Below, piece by piece: positions 26,206-35,164 of a stretch of DNA of 64,000 bases; within the stretch, counting starts at the first letter, position 1, and every line of letters begins with the position of its first letter. Location: the NCBI RefSeq assembly GCF_008369325.1, contig NZ_VOBI01000006.1:222920-286919 (forward strand), given 5' to 3'. A program made the translations under genes and the position numbers. The notes beneath the pieces were generated by a model. It saw only the letters and a program-made list of their open reading frames with translations, was not told the origin of the DNA and did no database searches. The DNA is from Pseudomonas sp. ANT_H12B (GTDB taxonomy: Bacteria > Pseudomonadota > Gammaproteobacteria > Pseudomonadales > Pseudomonadaceae).

Positions 26206-26826
26206 TTAACGCAGAGCGTTCCATGCAGCGACATACGCCTTGGCGTTCACTGCCACTTCTTCAGGTGTCATACCCGGTTTGAACAACCCGGAACCCAGTC
26301 CGAATCCTTTGACGCCCGCGTCGATAAACACCTGCATGTTGTCCGGCGTGATCCCTCCGACCGGCGCCAGAATGGTTCCGGCCGGCAATACTGCAAGCCA
26401 GGCTTTTACGACGGCGGGGCCCATCTGCTCGGCCGGGAACATCTTCAGCACATCAGCGCCCTCGGCCAATGCGGCAAAGGCTTCGGTCGGCGTCGCTACA
26501 CCCGGCGACAAGAACAACCCCGCCGCTTTCGCTGCACGCAACACCTTGGCATCGCTGTGCGGCATGACGATCACCTGACCGCCCGCCGCTTTCACTTGCT
26601 CAACCTGCTCGGGCGTCAACACGGTGCCCGCGCCGATCAGGCAATCGGCGGGCAAGGTACTGCGCAGGATGCGGATACTTTCGTACGGCTCAGGGGAATT
26701 GAGCGGCACTTCGATGACGCGAAATCCGGCGGCGTAAAGGACTTCGCCGATGGCTGCCGCTTCTTGCGGGCGCAGGCCACGCAGGATCGCGATCAGTCCG
26801 TTTTGCGCGAGTGCTTGTTTGAGCAT
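26206..26826 (-). CDS. dgoA: 2-dehydro-3-deoxy-6-phosphogalactonate aldolase
   Basis: A 206-residue KDPG/KDPGal-type class I aldolase that cleaves KDPGal to pyruvate and glyceraldehyde-3-phosphate. Motifs: LIAILRGLRPQEAAAIGE, CLIGAGTVLTPEQVE, KMFPAEQMGP with the Schiff-base lysine, and LAPVGGITPDNM. Short length and the dgo context distinguish it from Eda. It lies 19 bp from dgoK upstream and 48 bp from dgoD downstream. Confidence 0.94.
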   Translation of the reverse strand: MLKQALAQNGLIAILRGLRPQEAAAIGEVLYAAGFRVIEVPLNSPEPYESIRILRSTLPADCLIGAGTVLTPEQVEQVKAAGGQVIVMPHSDAKVLRAAKAAGLFLSPGVATPTEAFAALAEGADVLKMFPAEQMGPAVVKAWLAVLPAGTILAPVGGITPDNMQVFIDAGVKGFGLGSGLFKPGMTPEEVAVNAKAYVAAWNALR

Positions 26827-26845
26827 GTCAGACCTCCAGTCAGGT

Positions 26846-27838
26846 TTAACGGGATGGATTAGGTTTGATCAGGCCGGCGGCAACCGCCAACTGCCACAAG
26901 CCGCGTTCTGTGGCCTGTTCGGCCAGGGTCACCCGAGCAAAACCACAGGCGTCGAGCGCCCGGCTGTAGCGGACACAGAGTTGGGTATTACCGATGAGGA
27001 TGATCGAAGGCAGATGAACGCTGTTGCGTCGGCGGCGCTGAACGCTCGCCAACGCTGACAGTTCATGGCCGATCAACAGACCGGACAAGTAATCGGGTTG
27101 AGCGGTGGCGCTCAGTTCGCCGGTCAGCCCGAGGCTGCGGGCACTGAACAGCGTCGATAGCGGGCCGATTTCACCGTCCGCCGACAGGGCCACTTGCACA
27201 CCACGATCAAAGGCTTCGCCATCGAACGACGCACCCTTTTGCTGGGTGCGCCCCAGAATGCTGTGTTCGCTGAGCACGGCGAAGACTTCACCGGTCATGA
27301 AGGTATCGAACTGCACAATGCAGCCGTCGGCCACTTCCACCCATTTCGAATGACTGCCCGGCAGGCCGATCAACAGATCACCACCCGCCTCGGCCGGTAG
27401 ATTCTGCAGCACGCCGAGCACTTGGGTTTCTTCGCCGCGCATCACGTTCGGCAAACGAGACCGCTGAATCACACCCGGCACGATGTGCACATCGACACCG
27501 CGAAGACTACGAACCGTTTGTAGGGAAGTTCCGAGATTGGCGACATTCGCCGGCGTATCGCGGTAAGCCGCTTCACGCCAACCTTGTGCGCTGCCGACCA
27601 TGCCGCAAGCAATCACCGGCAAATCAGGTTGCGCATCGAGCCAATCACCGCAGGCCTCGTCAAAGGCCAGTTCAAAACCGTCGGCGCATTCCTGGCCGTT
27701 GATGATTCGCGGCGTTTTGGGCAGCTGCATGATCCCCGACGACAGCGAACGCTGTTCGAGCACCTGGCCACCTGCGGCGAGTTTGTAAGCACGTAATGAG
27801 GTTGTCCCCCAATCGAGCGCGATCAATTGCGCCAGCAT
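26846..27838 (-). CDS. dgoK: 2-dehydro-3-deoxygalactonokinase
   Basis: A 330-residue sugar-acid kinase phosphorylating 2-keto-3-deoxygalactonate at O-6. The N-terminus IALDWGTTSLRAYKL is the DgoK actin-fold phosphate motif, and GLPGSHSKWVEVADG and DTFMTGEVFAVLSEHSILG are conserved in the family. It is the first gene of the operon; ACAGGTGAA precedes the ATG closely, and the promoter lies about 40 bp upstream. Confidence 0.94.
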   Translation of the reverse strand: MLAQLIALDWGTTSLRAYKLAAGGQVLEQRSLSSGIMQLPKTPRIINGQECADGFELAFDEACGDWLDAQPDLPVIACGMVGSAQGWREAAYRDTPANVANLGTSLQTVRSLRGVDVHIVPGVIQRSRLPNVMRGEETQVLGVLQNLPAEAGGDLLIGLPGSHSKWVEVADGCIVQFDTFMTGEVFAVLSEHSILGRTQQKGASFDGEAFDRGVQVALSADGEIGPLSTLFSARSLGLTGELSATAQPDYLSGLLIGHELSALASVQRRRRNSVHLPSIILIGNTQLCVRYSRALDACGFARVTLAEQATERGLWQLAVAAGLIKPNPSR

Positions 27839-27876
27839 CGTTCACCTGTTTTGTTTATTGGCAGTGAGTGAGCTGG

Positions 27877-27935
27877 ACTATAAACCCGGACGCGCCTAAA
27901 TCTCAATATATAAATATCACTCCCATATATTGGGA
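27877..27935 (-). promoter_or_regulatory. dgoK operon promoter with IclR-type operator
   Basis: On the minus strand: operator TCCCA-N5-TGGGA (27921-27935), then -35 TTGAGA (27901-27906), an 18-bp spacer and -10 TATAGT (27877-27882), giving a leader of about 30 bases. The same arrangement with the same spacings is found before the SDR sugar dehydrogenase at 40838-40896. The operator upstream of the -35 would suit an activator or a repressor of the IclR type. Prediction from sequence. Confidence 0.7.
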
Positions 27936-27951
27936 TAAAAGTTTCAGAACC

Positions 27952-28019
27952 AAAAAAAAGACCACTACCTTCGGCAGCTCCCGGATTAGCGGTAGATGCT
28001 GACGAAGGTTGCGGTCTTT
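27952..28019 (-). terminator. Terminator after the GNAT gene
   Basis: Interrupted inverted repeat (AAAGACC...ACCTTCG / CGAAGGT...GGTCTTT) followed on the minus strand by a run of T, downstream of the acetyltransferase gene stop at 28036. The loop is long (about 30 bases), so efficiency is uncertain. Confidence 0.65.
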
Positions 28020-28035
28020 ACAGGCGTGACTGGAA

Positions 28036-28518
28036 TCAATTGCCCTCTGCAAACTCCCTCAACACCGCCCCATCCATCCGATACCGAACCCACTCTTCCT
28101 GCGGCTGCGCGCCCAACGACTTGTAGAACTCGATCGCCGGTTTGTTCCAGTCCAGCACGCTCCACTCGAAGCGTCCGCAATCATTGGCGCAGGCGATTTT
28201 TGCCAGGTGGCGCAACAAGGTTTTGCCCGCTCCGCCGCCGCGTTGTTCGGGGGTGATGTAAAGGTCTTCGAGGTACAGGCAGTTGCTGCCCAGCCACGTG
28301 GAATAACTGAAGAAGAACACCGCGAAGCCGATCGGCGAGCCGTCGCGCAGGCAGATCAAACCGTGGGCGGTGGCGCCTTCACTGAACAGGCTGCGCTCGA
28401 TGTCGGCGACGCTGGCGATGACTTCGTGGCGGGCACGCTCGTAATCGGCCAGTTCAGTGATGAACCCAAGGATTTGCGGTGCATCGCTCGGGGTCGCCGG
28501 GCGGATCTCGATCGTCAT
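28036..28518 (-). CDS. GNAT family N-acetyltransferase
   Basis: A 160-residue acetyl-CoA-dependent acetyltransferase. The MTIEIRPATPSDAPQ start, LYLEDLYITPEQRGGGAGKTL (acetyl-CoA pyrophosphate loop) and WSVLDWNKPAIEFYKSLGA (family-typical C-terminal part) are visible. It resembles diamine/spermidine acetyltransferase-like members, but substrate cannot be told. The start at 28518 is preferred because the longer frame upstream is not conserved in character. It is divergent from the HD gene. Confidence 0.88.
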   Translation of the reverse strand: MTIEIRPATPSDAPQILGFITELADYERARHEVIASVADIERSLFSEGATAHGLICLRDGSPIGFAVFFFSYSTWLGSNCLYLEDLYITPEQRGGGAGKTLLRHLAKIACANDCGRFEWSVLDWNKPAIEFYKSLGAQPQEEWVRYRMDGAVLREFAEGN

Positions 28519-28651
28519 GGACGTGCCTTCGTCAAAAGTGGAAAACGCCATACTAAGTCGGCGAGCGGCGCTCGTCACACTGGAAATTCAAAGCTGATCC
28601 ATGGAGCATGTGTAGCCGCTGTGAAAGGCGATTTCACTCAACAGGATGTTT

Positions 28652-29305
28652 ATGAACACTGATACTTTCGCGCCACTGCAACTCCTCGCTGCGCAACTGC
28701 TGCCCCACGCGCTGGAACCGTCGGAAGATGGCGCCCATGATCTGTCGCACTTACAGCGGGTCTGGCACAACGTGCGTACGCTTCACGCAGAAGAAGGTGG
28801 CGATCTTGAGGTGCTGCTCGCGGCCGTGCTTTTGCATGATTGCATGGCGGTAGAGAAGAACTCGCCGTTGCGTTCTCAGGCGTCACGGCTGGCTGCCGAG
28901 AAGGCATCGAAATTGTTGGCGAACATGGCCTGGCCAGACGCAAAAGTCAGCGCGGTTGCCCATGCCATCGAAGCGCACAGTTTTTCCGCCAACATCACGC
29001 CAACCACGCTCGAAGCGAAAATCATGCAGGACGCCGACCGCCTCGATTCCCTCGGCATGCTCGGTGTCGCGCGGACTTTTTACATCGCCGGACGTATGGG
29101 CAGCGCGTTGTACGACCCGCAAGATCCTGAGGCGAAGGCACGGGAATACGATGACAAACGTTTTTGTCTCGACCATTTCCAGACCAAACTGCTGCACCTG
29201 GCGGATGGATTCCAGACGACCACCGGCCAGCGTCTGGCGCAGACTCGCCACGAACGGTTGAAGGGTTTCATGGAGCTGTTCAAGGAAGAAATCGGCGTCT
29301 GCTAA
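28652..29305 (+). CDS. HD domain phosphohydrolase
   Basis: A 217-residue HD-superfamily protein: the metal ligands are in DGAHDLSHLQRVWHN (H and D), LLHDCMA (HD), AHAIEAHSF and QDADRLDSLG. This pattern is that of small YedJ-like HD hydrolases, which dephosphorylate nucleotides. The ATG at 28652 (MNTDTF) is used because ACAGGA is correctly spaced for it; an in-frame ATG six bases earlier is less well placed. Substrate unknown. Confidence 0.85.
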   Translation: MNTDTFAPLQLLAAQLLPHALEPSEDGAHDLSHLQRVWHNVRTLHAEEGGDLEVLLAAVLLHDCMAVEKNSPLRSQASRLAAEKASKLLANMAWPDAKVSAVAHAIEAHSFSANITPTTLEAKIMQDADRLDSLGMLGVARTFYIAGRMGSALYDPQDPEAKAREYDDKRFCLDHFQTKLLHLADGFQTTTGQRLAQTRHERLKGFMELFKEEIGVC

Positions 29306-29417
29306 ACGCTTTACTCCGGCTAACACTAACCCTGAAATCGATAACCTCAGACCTAACATCGACGCCGTGCGTGATAGATAGATGAAGCTCTCTTCTATCG
29401 GGTCAAGGAACCGCGTC

Positions 29418-30623
29418 ATGCCTAGCGCAACACCCCAAATCTCAAGCAGGTTGTTCGGTCTGTTTTGCCTGGCCAGCTATTTGCTGTCGCTGTCTTATGG
29501 CTCGACCTTTTTGCTGGCGCTGTTGATCGGTTCCCGCGGCGGTAATGAGCACGATGCCGGCAGTGTGATTTCGGCGGCGATGCTCAGTACGTTTGCAGCG
29601 GTGATCGTCTCCGGGCACTTATCCGATTTGCTCGGCGCGGCGCGCTCGATTGCGCTGTTCGGCGTCTTGCTGGTGGCCGCCAGCCTGGGCTTCGCCTTGG
29701 CGCCAGGCTTCGGCTATTTGCTGTTGTTTTTCGGGCTATTGCTGGGGCTGGGTTGGGGCGTGTTCTACACCCTCGGGCCGATCATCGTGGCGAGTCTGGT
29801 AACGCCTGCCCAACGCGCGAAATACTTTGCGCTGTTGTCGGGCAGCATGATGACCGGGATCGGCAGCGGTCCCTTGTTAGGCCGCGCGGCCAGTGCCCTC
29901 GGCTATCCGATCACCGCGGCGTTTTACCTCGCGGCGCTGGCCAGCCTGATCGGCGTGTTGCTGTTCTGGCGGCTGGATTCGCAGCTGAAAAAAGCGCCGG
30001 CCCACTCGGCAGCGGTGTCGCGAATTTCCTGGCGTGCAGCGGCGCAAGTGCTGTCGTCCAGAGCGGTGTTTGCGATCATCATGGTCGGGCTTGGCGGTTG
30101 CGTTTTCGGCGGTCTGTCGAGTTTTCAAACCAGCTACGCGGCGGCGCGTTCACTCGACTATTCATTGTTCTTCCTCGGTTTCATGAGCGCAGCGATCAGC
30201 AGCCGCATGCTGATCGCCGGTTTCGTGGTCAAGCGCGATCCGTTCCGGGCGTCCTGCCTGCTGTCGGGTTTGATGATGGGCTCGATCCTGATGTTCGGGT
30301 TTGTCGTCGACGACGGGTTCAGCTACGTGCTGGCGGCGGTGATGCTCGGGGTCGGTTACGGGCTGACTTATTCGGTGATCAATGGCCTGGCGGCCAACGA
30401 GGCGCCAAACGGCACCACCGCGCAATCCTTGCTGCTGTTCAGCCTGTCCTACTTTATCGGCGTGTTTGGCTTTCCGTTGCTGGCCGGGAAAATCATCGTG
30501 GAACAGGGGATGGCGACGCTGTTACTCACGGTGTTGGCGGTTGCTGTACTGAACTGGCTGATCAGCGTCGGCCGGCTGATCTGGCGCCGAGCCGTTACCA
30601 ACAAAACGTTGCAGCAGGTCTAG
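29418..30623 (+). CDS. MFS transporter
   Basis: A 401-residue major facilitator with about 12 hydrophobic segments. The loop SGHLSDLLGAARSI fits the conserved cytoplasmic 2-3 loop, and WGVFYTLGPIIVASLVTPAQRAK is typical. It belongs to the sugar/drug-efflux-like branch, but the substrate is not clear. The start at 29418 (MPSATPQ) follows AAGGA; the frame is open 12 codons upstream but without a ribosome site. No obvious functional partner is adjacent. Confidence 0.85.
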   Translation: MPSATPQISSRLFGLFCLASYLLSLSYGSTFLLALLIGSRGGNEHDAGSVISAAMLSTFAAVIVSGHLSDLLGAARSIALFGVLLVAASLGFALAPGFGYLLLFFGLLLGLGWGVFYTLGPIIVASLVTPAQRAKYFALLSGSMMTGIGSGPLLGRAASALGYPITAAFYLAALASLIGVLLFWRLDSQLKKAPAHSAAVSRISWRAAAQVLSSRAVFAIIMVGLGGCVFGGLSSFQTSYAAARSLDYSLFFLGFMSAAISSRMLIAGFVVKRDPFRASCLLSGLMMGSILMFGFVVDDGFSYVLAAVMLGVGYGLTYSVINGLAANEAPNGTTAQSLLLFSLSYFIGVFGFPLLAGKIIVEQGMATLLLTVLAVAVLNWLISVGRLIWRRAVTNKTLQQV

Positions 30624-30724
30624 ACCGTTCGTCGTTCATCAGGCACCAATCCAAATCGGGGGCGGACCAACCCAGATAAGGACTCCAATTAAATGGACCT
30701 ATCCACATCCATGAAGAGGTAAGC

Positions 30725-30979
30725 ATGAACGTCGATAAAAACCTTGAGCAAGAAGTCCTGACCCGTCTGTTGCATGCCCATCCAAGCGGTTTGGGTAAAG
30801 AGGTTCTGGACAATTACCGGGGGGAGAAATTCGTGGCCAGCACCCTCGCCACGCTGCAGGATCGCGGATTAATCCAGCATGGTCATGTCATCTGCAACGA
30901 GGCCGGTGAGCACTCGTTGAATTTGCCGATCAAACTCAGTGCCGCTGGGGTTGAGGCGGCGCGCAAGCTGGAAGTTTGA
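30725..30979 (+). CDS. Small hypothetical protein, possibly winged-helix
   Basis: An 84-residue soluble protein (MNVDKNLEQEVLTRLLHAHP...). The predicted pattern of short helices and a GLIQHGHVICNEAGEHSL hairpin resembles a winged-helix fold without a clear DNA-binding signature. It begins after AAGAGGTAAGC. It is followed by the Rho_N-type gene on the same strand. I do not recognise a family with confidence; similar short proteins occur in other Pseudomonas. Confidence 0.65.
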   Translation: MNVDKNLEQEVLTRLLHAHPSGLGKEVLDNYRGEKFVASTLATLQDRGLIQHGHVICNEAGEHSLNLPIKLSAAGVEAARKLEV

Positions 30980-31052
30980 CCAGACGAATCAGGTCGCAGT
31001 CGTGCGCGGCTGTGACCGTTTGAGAGACTCTACAAGCAATAGGAGAAATCCC

Positions 31053-31433
31053 ATGCCTCGTGGAAGCAAAACCAAATACACCGCCGAGCAAAAGCGCAAG
31101 GCCGAGCACATCGAAGAAAGCTACGAGCACAAAGGTGTCTCGAAGGACGAGGCCGAAGCCCGTGCCTGGGCGACGGTGAATAAGCAGTCGGGTGGTGGGG
31201 AGCGCGCCGGTGGTTCCGGGCGCAAGAAACCGGCCAGCGCCAAGGCAGAGGATCGCAAGGAATCATCCCGCCGCGCGGTGGCCAGTAGTGAGGGTCATTC
31301 GCGAAACAGCAAAGCGTCGCGCGACACCCAGACCGTCGATAGTTTGATGAAAGAAGCCCGGGCGAAGAAGATTCCGGGACGCTCGGGCATGCGCAAGCAG
31401 GAGTTGATCGAGGCGTTGCGCGGGGCCGGGTAA
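31053..31433 (+). CDS. Rho N-terminal-domain-like basic protein
   Basis: A 126-residue strongly basic protein. The N-terminal KTKYTAEQKRKAEHIEESY and the middle SGRKKPASAKAEDRKESS are charged and low in complexity. The C-terminal ~40 residues, SLMKEARAKKIPGRSGMRKQ followed by ELIEALRGA, match a Rho_N/SAP-like helix-extended-helix that binds nucleic acid. Such proteins are often labelled plasmid-stabilisation proteins without evidence. TAGGAG precedes the ATG at 31053. Function unknown; nucleic-acid binding is likely. Confidence 0.75.
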   Translation: MPRGSKTKYTAEQKRKAEHIEESYEHKGVSKDEAEARAWATVNKQSGGGERAGGSGRKKPASAKAEDRKESSRRAVASSEGHSRNSKASRDTQTVDSLMKEARAKKIPGRSGMRKQELIEALRGAG

Positions 31434-31464
31434 GGTCAGGATTTTTGTTGAATTTGATGTCCCC

Positions 31465-31536
31465 ATCGCGAGCAGGCTCGCTCCCACAGGGAGTTGTGTT
31501 GTTCACAGATCCAGTGTGGGAGCGAGCCTGCTCCGG
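31465..31536. repeat. REP pair in inverted orientation
   Basis: Arms ATCGCGAGCAGGCTCGCTCCCACAG (31465-31489) and TGTGGGAGCGAGCCTGCTCCGG (31515-31536) are complementary in their core and flank about 25 bp. It lies between convergent genes. Confidence 0.88.
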
Positions 31537-31561
31537 GCGGCGTTCCGACGATGGCATCAGA

Positions 31562-32491
31562 TCAGGTACCGAATGTCTCGCGGATCAACTCATCCACCTC
31601 GGCAATCCCCGGCGAAGTCGCCGGCCCCCAACGAGTGACCGCCAACGCCGCAGCCGCATTAGCCCGCCGCGCAGCTTCAAACGGTACCAACCCGTGTGCC
31701 AAACCAGCCACGAACACGCCAGCATGCGCATCTCCTGCGCCATTGCTGTCCACCGCCTCGACCTTGAAGCCCGGCACATGTTGGCGGTTTTCACGCTGGC
31801 TGATCCAGCACCCTTGCGGACCATCGCGAATCACCATCAACACGTCGGCCGGCAGATGATCGATCAGCCGATTCAATGCCTCGGCAATGTCCGGCGCACC
31901 GGTAAACCGCAACGCTTCGACGCTGTTGCTGGTCCATAGATCAATGCGCGCCAGCAAGGCCTTCATCAGCGGCTCATCCGGCGAATCCACGAGAGGGCCG
32001 GGATCGAAAACCACCTTGATGTCGGTCGGCAAATCCAGCACCCAATCCACCAACGCCCAGGCCTTGCCGCCATGCAACAGGCTGTAGCCGCTGACGTAGA
32101 CATAGTCACCCGCCTCGACTGGCACGCTTGCCAGGTCTTCGGCAGTCAACTCGCCCTCGGCGCCAATGTAGGAAATGAAACTGCGCTCGGCCGACGCTTC
32201 AGTCACCGCGACGCATAGCCCGGTATCGCGTTCGGCACTGTGGGCGATGCCGGTCCGGATACCTTCCACCTTCATTGCCTCTCGGGCCAGATCGCCGAAG
32301 CGGCCGGTGCCATGGCGTCCGAGGTAAACCACCGGCAAGCCATTGCGCTGTGCGGCAGCCATCACATTGAATCCACCGCCCGCCTCGAAACTGGCGGACT
32401 GCGCCAACACGTCACCGCCCGACTGAGGCAGTTTATCCACGGCCATGACCAGATCGATCATGACCTGGCCGGTGTGCAGCAATCTAGGCAT
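31562..32491 (-). CDS. PfkB family sugar kinase (YegV-like)
   Basis: A 309-residue ribokinase/PfkB-family kinase. The N-terminal FEAGGGFNVMAAAQRNG and the C-terminal VDSNGAGDAHAGVFVAGL (catalytic Asp in GAGD, anion hole) are both present. The ATG at 32491 overlaps the end of the permease gene by 8 bp, so translation is coupled. With the ADP-ribosylglycohydrolase and GntR genes it resembles E. coli yegV in the yegTUVW cluster, so the substrate is probably a nucleoside or ribosyl compound. Confidence 0.9.
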   Translation of the reverse strand: MPRLLHTGQVMIDLVMAVDKLPQSGGDVLAQSASFEAGGGFNVMAAAQRNGLPVVYLGRHGTGRFGDLAREAMKVEGIRTGIAHSAERDTGLCVAVTEASAERSFISYIGAEGELTAEDLASVPVEAGDYVYVSGYSLLHGGKAWALVDWVLDLPTDIKVVFDPGPLVDSPDEPLMKALLARIDLWTSNSVEALRFTGAPDIAEALNRLIDHLPADVLMVIRDGPQGCWISQRENRQHVPGFKVEAVDSNGAGDAHAGVFVAGLAHGLVPFEAARRANAAAALAVTRWGPATSPGIAEVDELIRETFGT

Positions 32492-33950
32492 GAGCACGCT
32501 CGTTTATCGCGGCGCGGCGATCTTTCGCCCCGCCGAGTACAAAGTAAATCCCGCCAGCCACCAGGAACGTCACGATCCAGCCCAGGCCGTTGTGGCCCAG
32601 CCACGAGTCGGACAGGAAGCCGCGGAACCAGACGGTTTGTTCGGTGGTGCCAATGGTGGTGAAACTGAAGCCCAGCACAATCGCCACCGCCCACGCACCG
32701 AACGCGCGCCATTCGACGCCGCCGCGATACCAATAGGCGCTGCTCGGGCTGACGTCCAGCAGGTCCTTGGGGCTGTAGTAGTGACGATGAATCAGGTCGA
32801 CCACGAAGATCCCGACCCACGCAGTGATCGGCACCGCCAGCAGGGAAATGAAGGTAATGAACGGACCGTAGAAGCTGTCGGCGATCAGCATGAAGTAGAT
32901 CGAACCAGCGAAGATCGCGACGATGTCCACCACCACGGCGTAGACGCGTTTGACCTTCAGGCCCAGGGTCAGCGTGGTCAGGCCGGCGGAGTACACCGAC
33001 AGGTTGTTCGACAGCAGCAAGCCACCGAACGCAGTGATCAGGTATGGCACCGCCATCCAGGTCGGCAGCATGTCGCGGATCGCGATGATCGGGTCAGTGG
33101 CCGAGGCCAGGTCATTGTTGCCCACCGACAGCAAGCCGCCGAGGGTAATCAACAGCACCAGCGGAATCCCCGCGCCGAACGCCGCCGACGCCACCAGGCG
33201 CACGGCTTTGACGCTGCGATGCTGATAGCGCGACATGTCCGCACCGGCGTTGGCCCAACCGATCCCGGTGCCGGCGGCCATGGTGCCGACGCCGATGATC
33301 ATCGCGCTCAGCGGTGCCGGCGTGGCGTTGAATACCGCGCTCCAGTCGATGGTGGCGCAAAGGAAACCGCCGACAAGAATGTTCAGCGCGCCGAACACAT
33401 AGGTCGCCCACTTCTGGATCACCAGCAATGTTGCATGGCCGAGGCCGGAGACCGACAACGTCAGCAGTACGAAAATCGCGATGAAGACCAAAGTCAGCAG
33501 CGGCGCACTTTTCGCTTCCACCGGCGAACCGAACAGGATCGAGCACAGCGACAGCAGTACGAACGCCGCCGTGGTGGTATTGACGGTTTCCCAGCCCAGC
33601 CGCGACATCAGCGAAACCAGGGTCGGGCCGATGTTGCCGCGTACACCGAAGATTGCTCGCGAGAGGGTCAGGCTCGGTGCGCGGCCACGACGGCCGGCGA
33701 TGGAGATGATCCCGACCACCGCGAAGGAACCGGCGGCGCCGAGGATCGCGACGATGATTGCTTGCCAGATCGCCAGGCCTCGAAAAGCTACGAGGGTCGC
33801 ACCCAGCGGCAGACCGAGGATGGAGATGTTGGCGGCAAACCAGACCCAGAACAGTTGCAACGGATGACCGTTGCACTCCGCTTCCGGCACCGGCTCGATG
33901 CCTCGGGTTTCCAGTTGCCCGGCACTTTGCCCGGCGTTTGATGAACTCAT
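32484..33950 (-). CDS. NCS1 family permease (cytosine/purine type)
   Basis: A 488-residue membrane protein of the NCS1 family (cytosine, purine, allantoin and related transporters), with about 12 helices and the family segments WVWFAANISILGLPLGATL and GWETVNTTTAAFVLLSLCSI. The start at 33950 follows AGGAG. Co-directional with an ADP-ribosylglycohydrolase and a PfkB kinase, so it likely imports a nucleobase or nucleoside. E. coli yegTUVW has an MFS-type nucleoside transporter (YegT) in the corresponding place. Confidence 0.88.
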   Translation of the reverse strand: MSSSNAGQSAGQLETRGIEPVPEAECNGHPLQLFWVWFAANISILGLPLGATLVAFRGLAIWQAIIVAILGAAGSFAVVGIISIAGRRGRAPSLTLSRAIFGVRGNIGPTLVSLMSRLGWETVNTTTAAFVLLSLCSILFGSPVEAKSAPLLTLVFIAIFVLLTLSVSGLGHATLLVIQKWATYVFGALNILVGGFLCATIDWSAVFNATPAPLSAMIIGVGTMAAGTGIGWANAGADMSRYQHRSVKAVRLVASAAFGAGIPLVLLITLGGLLSVGNNDLASATDPIIAIRDMLPTWMAVPYLITAFGGLLLSNNLSVYSAGLTTLTLGLKVKRVYAVVVDIVAIFAGSIYFMLIADSFYGPFITFISLLAVPITAWVGIFVVDLIHRHYYSPKDLLDVSPSSAYWYRGGVEWRAFGAWAVAIVLGFSFTTIGTTEQTVWFRGFLSDSWLGHNGLGWIVTFLVAGGIYFVLGGAKDRRAAINERAHA

Positions 33951-34075
33951 GAAAAATGCTCCTGTTGCCATTGTTGTGATTGTGGGCAGTTTCGGAAGTC
34001 GACATAACATCCCGGCAGTCCTGGCCGTGTTTGTGCGTTCCGTTGCGGGTTATCAAATCAAGTATGCGGCGCGGC

Positions 34076-34152
34076 TATCGAGGGCAAGCCCGCTCCCACA
34101 GGGGTTTTGGGTCGTTCACAGATCCCAGTGTGGGAGCGGGCTTGCCCGCGAT
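34076..34152. repeat. REP pair in inverted orientation
   Basis: Arms TATCGAGGGCAAGCCCGCTC (start 34076) and GAGCGGGCTTGCCCGCGAT (end 34152), about 28 bp apart. It sits in the gap between the ADP-ribosylglycohydrolase and permease genes, inside the presumed operon. Confidence 0.9.
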
Positions 34153-34165
34153 GGCGTCAGCGCAA

Positions 34166-35164
34166 TCAACGCAGGGCGAGTAGTCCTTGTACCAGCGGCT
34201 CCAGCTCCAGGCCATTAACGACTTTGACCTTATCGATCATCGCCACCGGCCAACTCTCAAGCCCCAGACAGGCCCCAAGCATTGCGCCGAGAATCGCCGC
34301 GATGGTGTCGGTGTCACCGCCAAGGCTCGCCGCCATGCACAGCGCTTCGAAGGCGCTCATTTCGCCGATGGCCACTTGCTGGGCCAGGGCAAACGAAACC
34401 ACCACCGATTCCTGAGAGGCCACCGAGGTGCCGATCACGTCGTACATCAGGTCCGCCAGCATCATCTTGTCGCTGTCGACGCTGATGGTCCGTGCCCAAC
34501 TGATGCGCGAGGCAATGCGTCCGCCAGCCACCCAGTGGCCGTGATTTTCAGCTTGCTGAGCGATTTGCTGCCCGAGGTTCAAGGCCTCGCCCAGGTCCAT
34601 GCCGTTGATCCCGGCCGAGACCACCGCCGCGACCGCCGCTGCACTGGAGATCCCCAGCGTGGTGTTGTGGGTGACCTGACAGGCTTGCACCACGGCGTTG
34701 ATGAAGCGTTCAGGATTAGTGACATCCGCCGCGATCCCCACCGGAGTGATGCGCATCGCCGCGCCATTGGTGGTGCCGTAGCGCCCCGCTTCTTCCGGTG
34801 AATAGCCGGCGAGGATCATCTCGATGGCGCGTTTGGTCGACGGGCCGAGCAAGTCTTGCGAGCCCTTGGCCTGCATCCCGGCTTCCCATTCGATCAGTCG
34901 TTGGGCGAGCACCGCTGGTTCGATCCGGCCCTCACCTTCGATCAACAACTGACCGACCAGGATTGCCTGTTCGGTGTCGTCGGTGATCGAGCCCTTGGGC
35001 ATGTTGGCGGCGATCGGTTGATCCGGTCCGGCGTTTTCCAGATCGATAATCTCGCCGAAGCGCGCCTTGATCTGGGCGCGGCTCAGCGATTGTGTCGGCA
35101 TGCCCAACGCGTCGCCCAGGGCCAGTCCGTAGAACGCGCCCAGGGCACGATTGAGCACGGTCAT
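34166..35164 (-). CDS. ADP-ribosylglycohydrolase family protein (YegU-like)
   Basis: A 332-residue enzyme of the ADP-ribosyl-glycohydrolase (DraG-like) family. Metal-binding positions are in GSITDDTEQAILV and in the C-terminal SLGGDTDTIAAILGAMLGA, and GALYGLALGDALGMP-type sequence starts the domain. The ATG at 35164 overlaps the GntR stop by 4 bp (ATGA), so it is co-translated with the regulator. With a PfkB kinase and a transporter it probably cleaves a ribosyl-N or -O bond of a small molecule, not a protein modification. Substrate unknown. Confidence 0.9.
   Translation of the reverse strand: MTVLNRALGAFYGLALGDALGMPTQSLSRAQIKARFGEIIDLENAGPDQPIAANMPKGSITDDTEQAILVGQLLIEGEGRIEPAVLAQRLIEWEAGMQAKGSQDLLGPSTKRAIEMILAGYSPEEAGRYGTTNGAAMRITPVGIAADVTNPERFINAVVQACQVTHNTTLGISSAAAVAAVVSAGINGMDLGEALNLGQQIAQQAENHGHWVAGGRIASRISWARTISVDSDKMMLADLMYDVIGTSVASQESVVVSFALAQQVAIGEMSAFEALCMAASLGGDTDTIAAILGAMLGACLGLESWPVAMIDKVKVVNGLELEPLVQGLLALR

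Noticed and set aside
32445..33941. 498-codon open frame on the plus strand
   Set aside because: Antisense to the NCS1 permease, Arg/Gln/His-rich.
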